A stretch of DNA of 46,398 bases from Eubacterium sp. (GTDB lineage: Bacteria > Bacillota > Clostridia > Eubacteriales > Eubacteriaceae). The notes under the pieces were generated by a model. It was not told where the DNA came from. It made no database searches and saw only the letters and a program-made list of their open reading frames with translations. Position 1 is the stretch's first letter. Each line of letters begins with the position of its first letter. The stretch spans positions 1 through 46,398 of the forward strand of contig JAUNGS010000012.1 in the NCBI GenBank assembly GCA_030524435.1, given 5' to 3'. Both the position numbers and the translations under genes were made by a program. Of the stretch, positions 45,142-46,398 are shown piece after piece.

Positions 45142-45168
45142 ATTTTTGTCCTTTCATCGCTTTGGCTC

Positions 45169-45174
45169 ATTATA
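45169..45174 (-). promoter_or_regulatory. Probable -10 box of the metallophosphoesterase gene
   Basis: A perfect TATAAT on the minus strand 28 bases before the ATG. A clear -35 is not seen at 16-18 bases, so the promoter is only partly supported. Confidence 0.4.
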
Positions 45175-45202
45175 CAAGCATTTTCTTAAACAAAGCCTTC
45201 AA

Positions 45203-45249
45203 AAAAGAGAAGCGCCGCCGATATCAAAGGCCGGCGGCGCTTCTCTTTT
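45203..45249 (-). terminator. Strong GC hairpin ending the kinase-side transcript
   Basis: AAAAGAGAAGCGCCGCCG and CGGCGGCGCTTCTCTTTT form a perfect 18-base stem around an 11-base loop, with extra T residues on the minus strand. It follows the LytTR-type promoter (45368-45436) by about 120 bases, bounding a very short transcription unit. A smaller hairpin, AAAAATACA-GAA-TGTATTTTT (45264-45284), precedes it. Confidence 0.85.
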
Positions 45250-45322
45250 GAGATTGAAAGATTAAAAATACAGAATGTATTTTTATAAAGTTCAAAATAA
45301 CCTGCTTATTCTGAACGTCCAC
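45224..45322 (-). CDS. Possible 32-residue peptide gene in the LytTR-controlled transcript
   Basis: A GTG preceded by GGAGG at five bases opens a frame reading MDVQNKQVILNFIKIHSV and ending QKRSAAGL. It has a hydrophobic middle with flanking charges. The frame runs into the terminator hairpin, and an inverted repeat CTCCG/CGGAG overlaps its ribosome binding site, so the unit may be a small RNA instead. No homology recognised; low confidence. Confidence 0.2.
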   Translation of the reverse strand: MDVQNKQVILNFIKIHSVFLIFQSQKRSAAGL

Positions 45323-45367
45323 GGCGTCCTCCGCTGGTCTGGAGTTCTACGGAGTTCGCTGTACCTT

Positions 45368-45436
45368 ATTATAGCGAAATTTTTCTCCCTTTCCCAGAGA
45401 TCTGGGACGAATTGTCATTTTACGGGTCTCAATTGT
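45368..45436 (-). promoter_or_regulatory. LytTR-type direct-repeat promoter
   Basis: On the minus strand ACAATTGAG (45428-45436) and ACAATTCGT (45407-45415) are separated by exactly 12 bases, the layout of AgrA/ComE/PlnC-type LytTR regulator sites. A perfect TATAAT (45368-45373) follows 33 bases downstream, the spacing expected at such promoters, and no good -35 hexamer is present. The site begins 13 bases beyond the kinase stop. Confidence 0.6.
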
Positions 45437-45449
45437 CGTTGCCTTAATG

Positions 45450-46398
45450 TCAATCCTCGGTCTCCCGGGCCAGGGGCAGCAGGATTTGCACCTTAAAAAT
45501 TCCATCGTCCGTCCGAATATCCATCTCTCCCTGGTATTTTTTCACCGCCGCCGCCACATTTTTTAAGCCAACGCCGTGCCCCGCCCCGGACTTCGTCGAC
45601 AAAAACACAGCGCCCCGCTTCACCGGCGCCTCGACATAGGGATTTTCAACGTTGATCCCCAGCATCTGACCGTATTCAAAGAGACTGACCTCGACTTCTG
45701 CCCCGTCGAGCCTCTGGGCGGCCTGGATGGCGTTGTCCAGCAGATTGGAAAAAATAGTGGTGATGTCAAAGACGTCCATAAAGCCAAGGCCCCGGCTCTC
45801 ATCCCGAACCGAAAGGACGATCCCCCGCCTTTCACAGACGAAGCGCTTGTCCTCCAGAATGATGGCCAGGGTTCTGTCCCGGCAGCCCAAGGACATGCCC
45901 GTCCCGGCAATTTCCTCCAGGGTTTTTTCGGCGTAGCGTCTGGCCGCGCCGGCCTCGCCTCTGTCGTAATAATCCTTCAGCCTTTGGATGTGATCCTCCA
46001 TGCGGTGAATCATGGCCAGAGAGCTCTGGTATTGATGTTCCACGGTGGCGTAGTAATTTTCCTCTAAAGCCCTCTGCTGGCGCTCCAGCTCCAGGCGCCG
46101 CTCCATGCTTCTGGTGCGCTCCATGCGCTGGATAAAAATCACAAAGCTTGTGTCAAAGGCCAGCAGGGCAATCATGGCGATGACCACGAGGGTCATGTAA
46201 AGGCTGTTGCTGCGGATGACCTCAATGATGATATAGTTTACCAGAAAAATTTCCAGAAAGGCGACAGTAATCAGAAAGACATTCTGGTAGACCCTGATTT
46301 TTGGGGGCGTCTCAGGCGGTGCGATCCGCTCCTTTAAGGACTTGTAAAAGCCGATGCCTAAAATAGCCCAGACCGAGACAAAGAAAAACAGCTTCTTG
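45450..46398 (-). CDS. GHKL-domain sensor histidine kinase, AgrC-like (5' end outside the window)
   Basis: The frame is open to the window edge, so about 315 C-terminal residues are visible and the true start lies outside. Visible order: membrane spans (around LFFFVSVWAILGIGFY, VFLITVAFLEIFLVNYIIIE and TLVVIAMIALLAFDTSFVIF), a coiled-coil linker rich in Arg and Glu, a phosphoacceptor-type region with LAMIHRMEDHIQRL, and the ATPase domain with N-box FSNLLDNAIQAA and G-box GHGVGLKNV. This is the architecture of peptide-sensing AgrC/ComD-type kinases. The partner LytTR regulator is presumably encoded just outside. Confidence 0.88.
   Translation of the reverse strand, partial: KKLFFFVSVWAILGIGFYKSLKERIAPPETPPKIRVYQNVFLITVAFLEIFLVNYIIIEVIRSNSLYMTLVVIAMIALLAFDTSFVIFIQRMERTRSMERRLELERQQRALEENYYATVEHQYQSSLAMIHRMEDHIQRLKDYYDRGEAGAARRYAEKTLEEIAGTGMSLGCRDRTLAIILEDKRFVCERRGIVLSVRDESRGLGFMDVFDITTIFSNLLDNAIQAAQRLDGAEVEVSLFEYGQMLGINVENPYVEAPVKRGAVFLSTKSGAGHGVGLKNVAAAVKKYQGEMDIRTDDGIFKVQILLPLARETED

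Noticed and set aside
45275-45496. A 73-residue plus-strand frame across the kinase 3' end
   Set aside because: It runs antisense to the LytTR promoter and the end of the kinase gene, and I found no supporting signal.
1-46398. CRISPR array, prophage or integrated element
   Set aside because: No regularly spaced repeats and no integrase, phage structural genes or attachment-site duplications beside either tRNA.

Overview
The window looks like a chromosomal segment of a low-oxygen Bacillota, most likely class Clostridia. This rests on the gene order secY-adk-map-KOW protein-infA-rpmJ-rpsM-rpsK-rpsD-rpoA-rplQ-ecfA1-ecfA2-ecfT-truA, zinc-type S14, S4 and adenylate kinase, AddAB instead of RecBCD, strong AGGAGG ribosome binding sites and sigma-A promoters. 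A family such as Eubacteriaceae is a guess. Almost everything is on the minus strand, so transcription runs from high to low coordinates; the one supported plus-strand gene is a tRNA-Ala.

Layout in coordinate order. 1-1013: a decayed-looking YhgA/Rpn-type nuclease-transposase. 1097-4500: a separate operon for an ECF vitamin-transporter energizing module (ecfA1, ecfA2, ecfT) plus truA, with its own promoter and terminator. 4502-20360: the S10-spc-alpha ribosomal superoperon from rpsJ to rplQ, with promoter, a leader of about 220 nt and a duplicated-stem terminator. 20505-27457: addB-addA recombination exonuclease. 27521-28252: a HigB/HigA-like toxin-antitoxin pair whose toxin has an in-frame stop. 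28410-28611: tRNA-Leu(CAA). 28620-29857: shikimate genes aroK and aroD. 29944-34419: a compact seven-gene pseudopilus operon in the order E-F-G-H-I-J-K, as in comG or type II secretion. 34421-44039: a ten-gene operon starting with a LysR regulator and encoding two PLP C-S lyase-type enzymes, a polar amino-acid ABC transporter, two tandem thioredoxin-fold/GST-type proteins, a GNAT acetyltransferase and an M20 peptidase. 44129-44294: tRNA-Ala(GGC). 44295-45174: a metallophosphoesterase. 45203-46398: the 3' part of a GHKL (AgrC-like) sensor kinase, followed by a LytTR-type direct-repeat promoter and a short transcription unit.

How the genes may work together. The ribosomal cluster, SecY, Adk, Map, IF-1 and RNA polymerase alpha form the usual growth-linked unit. 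The LysR operon is best read as uptake and breakdown of a sulfur amino acid or S-conjugated cysteine compound, with the tandem CHWS-motif GST-like proteins as its least understood part. The pseudopilus operon could serve DNA uptake or secretion, but no prepilin peptidase lies in the window.

The best candidates for something undescribed are the LytTR-box promoter with its tiny transcript behind the sensor kinase (45203-45436) and the LysR operon with its paired dyads and tandem GST-like enzymes (34513-44039).
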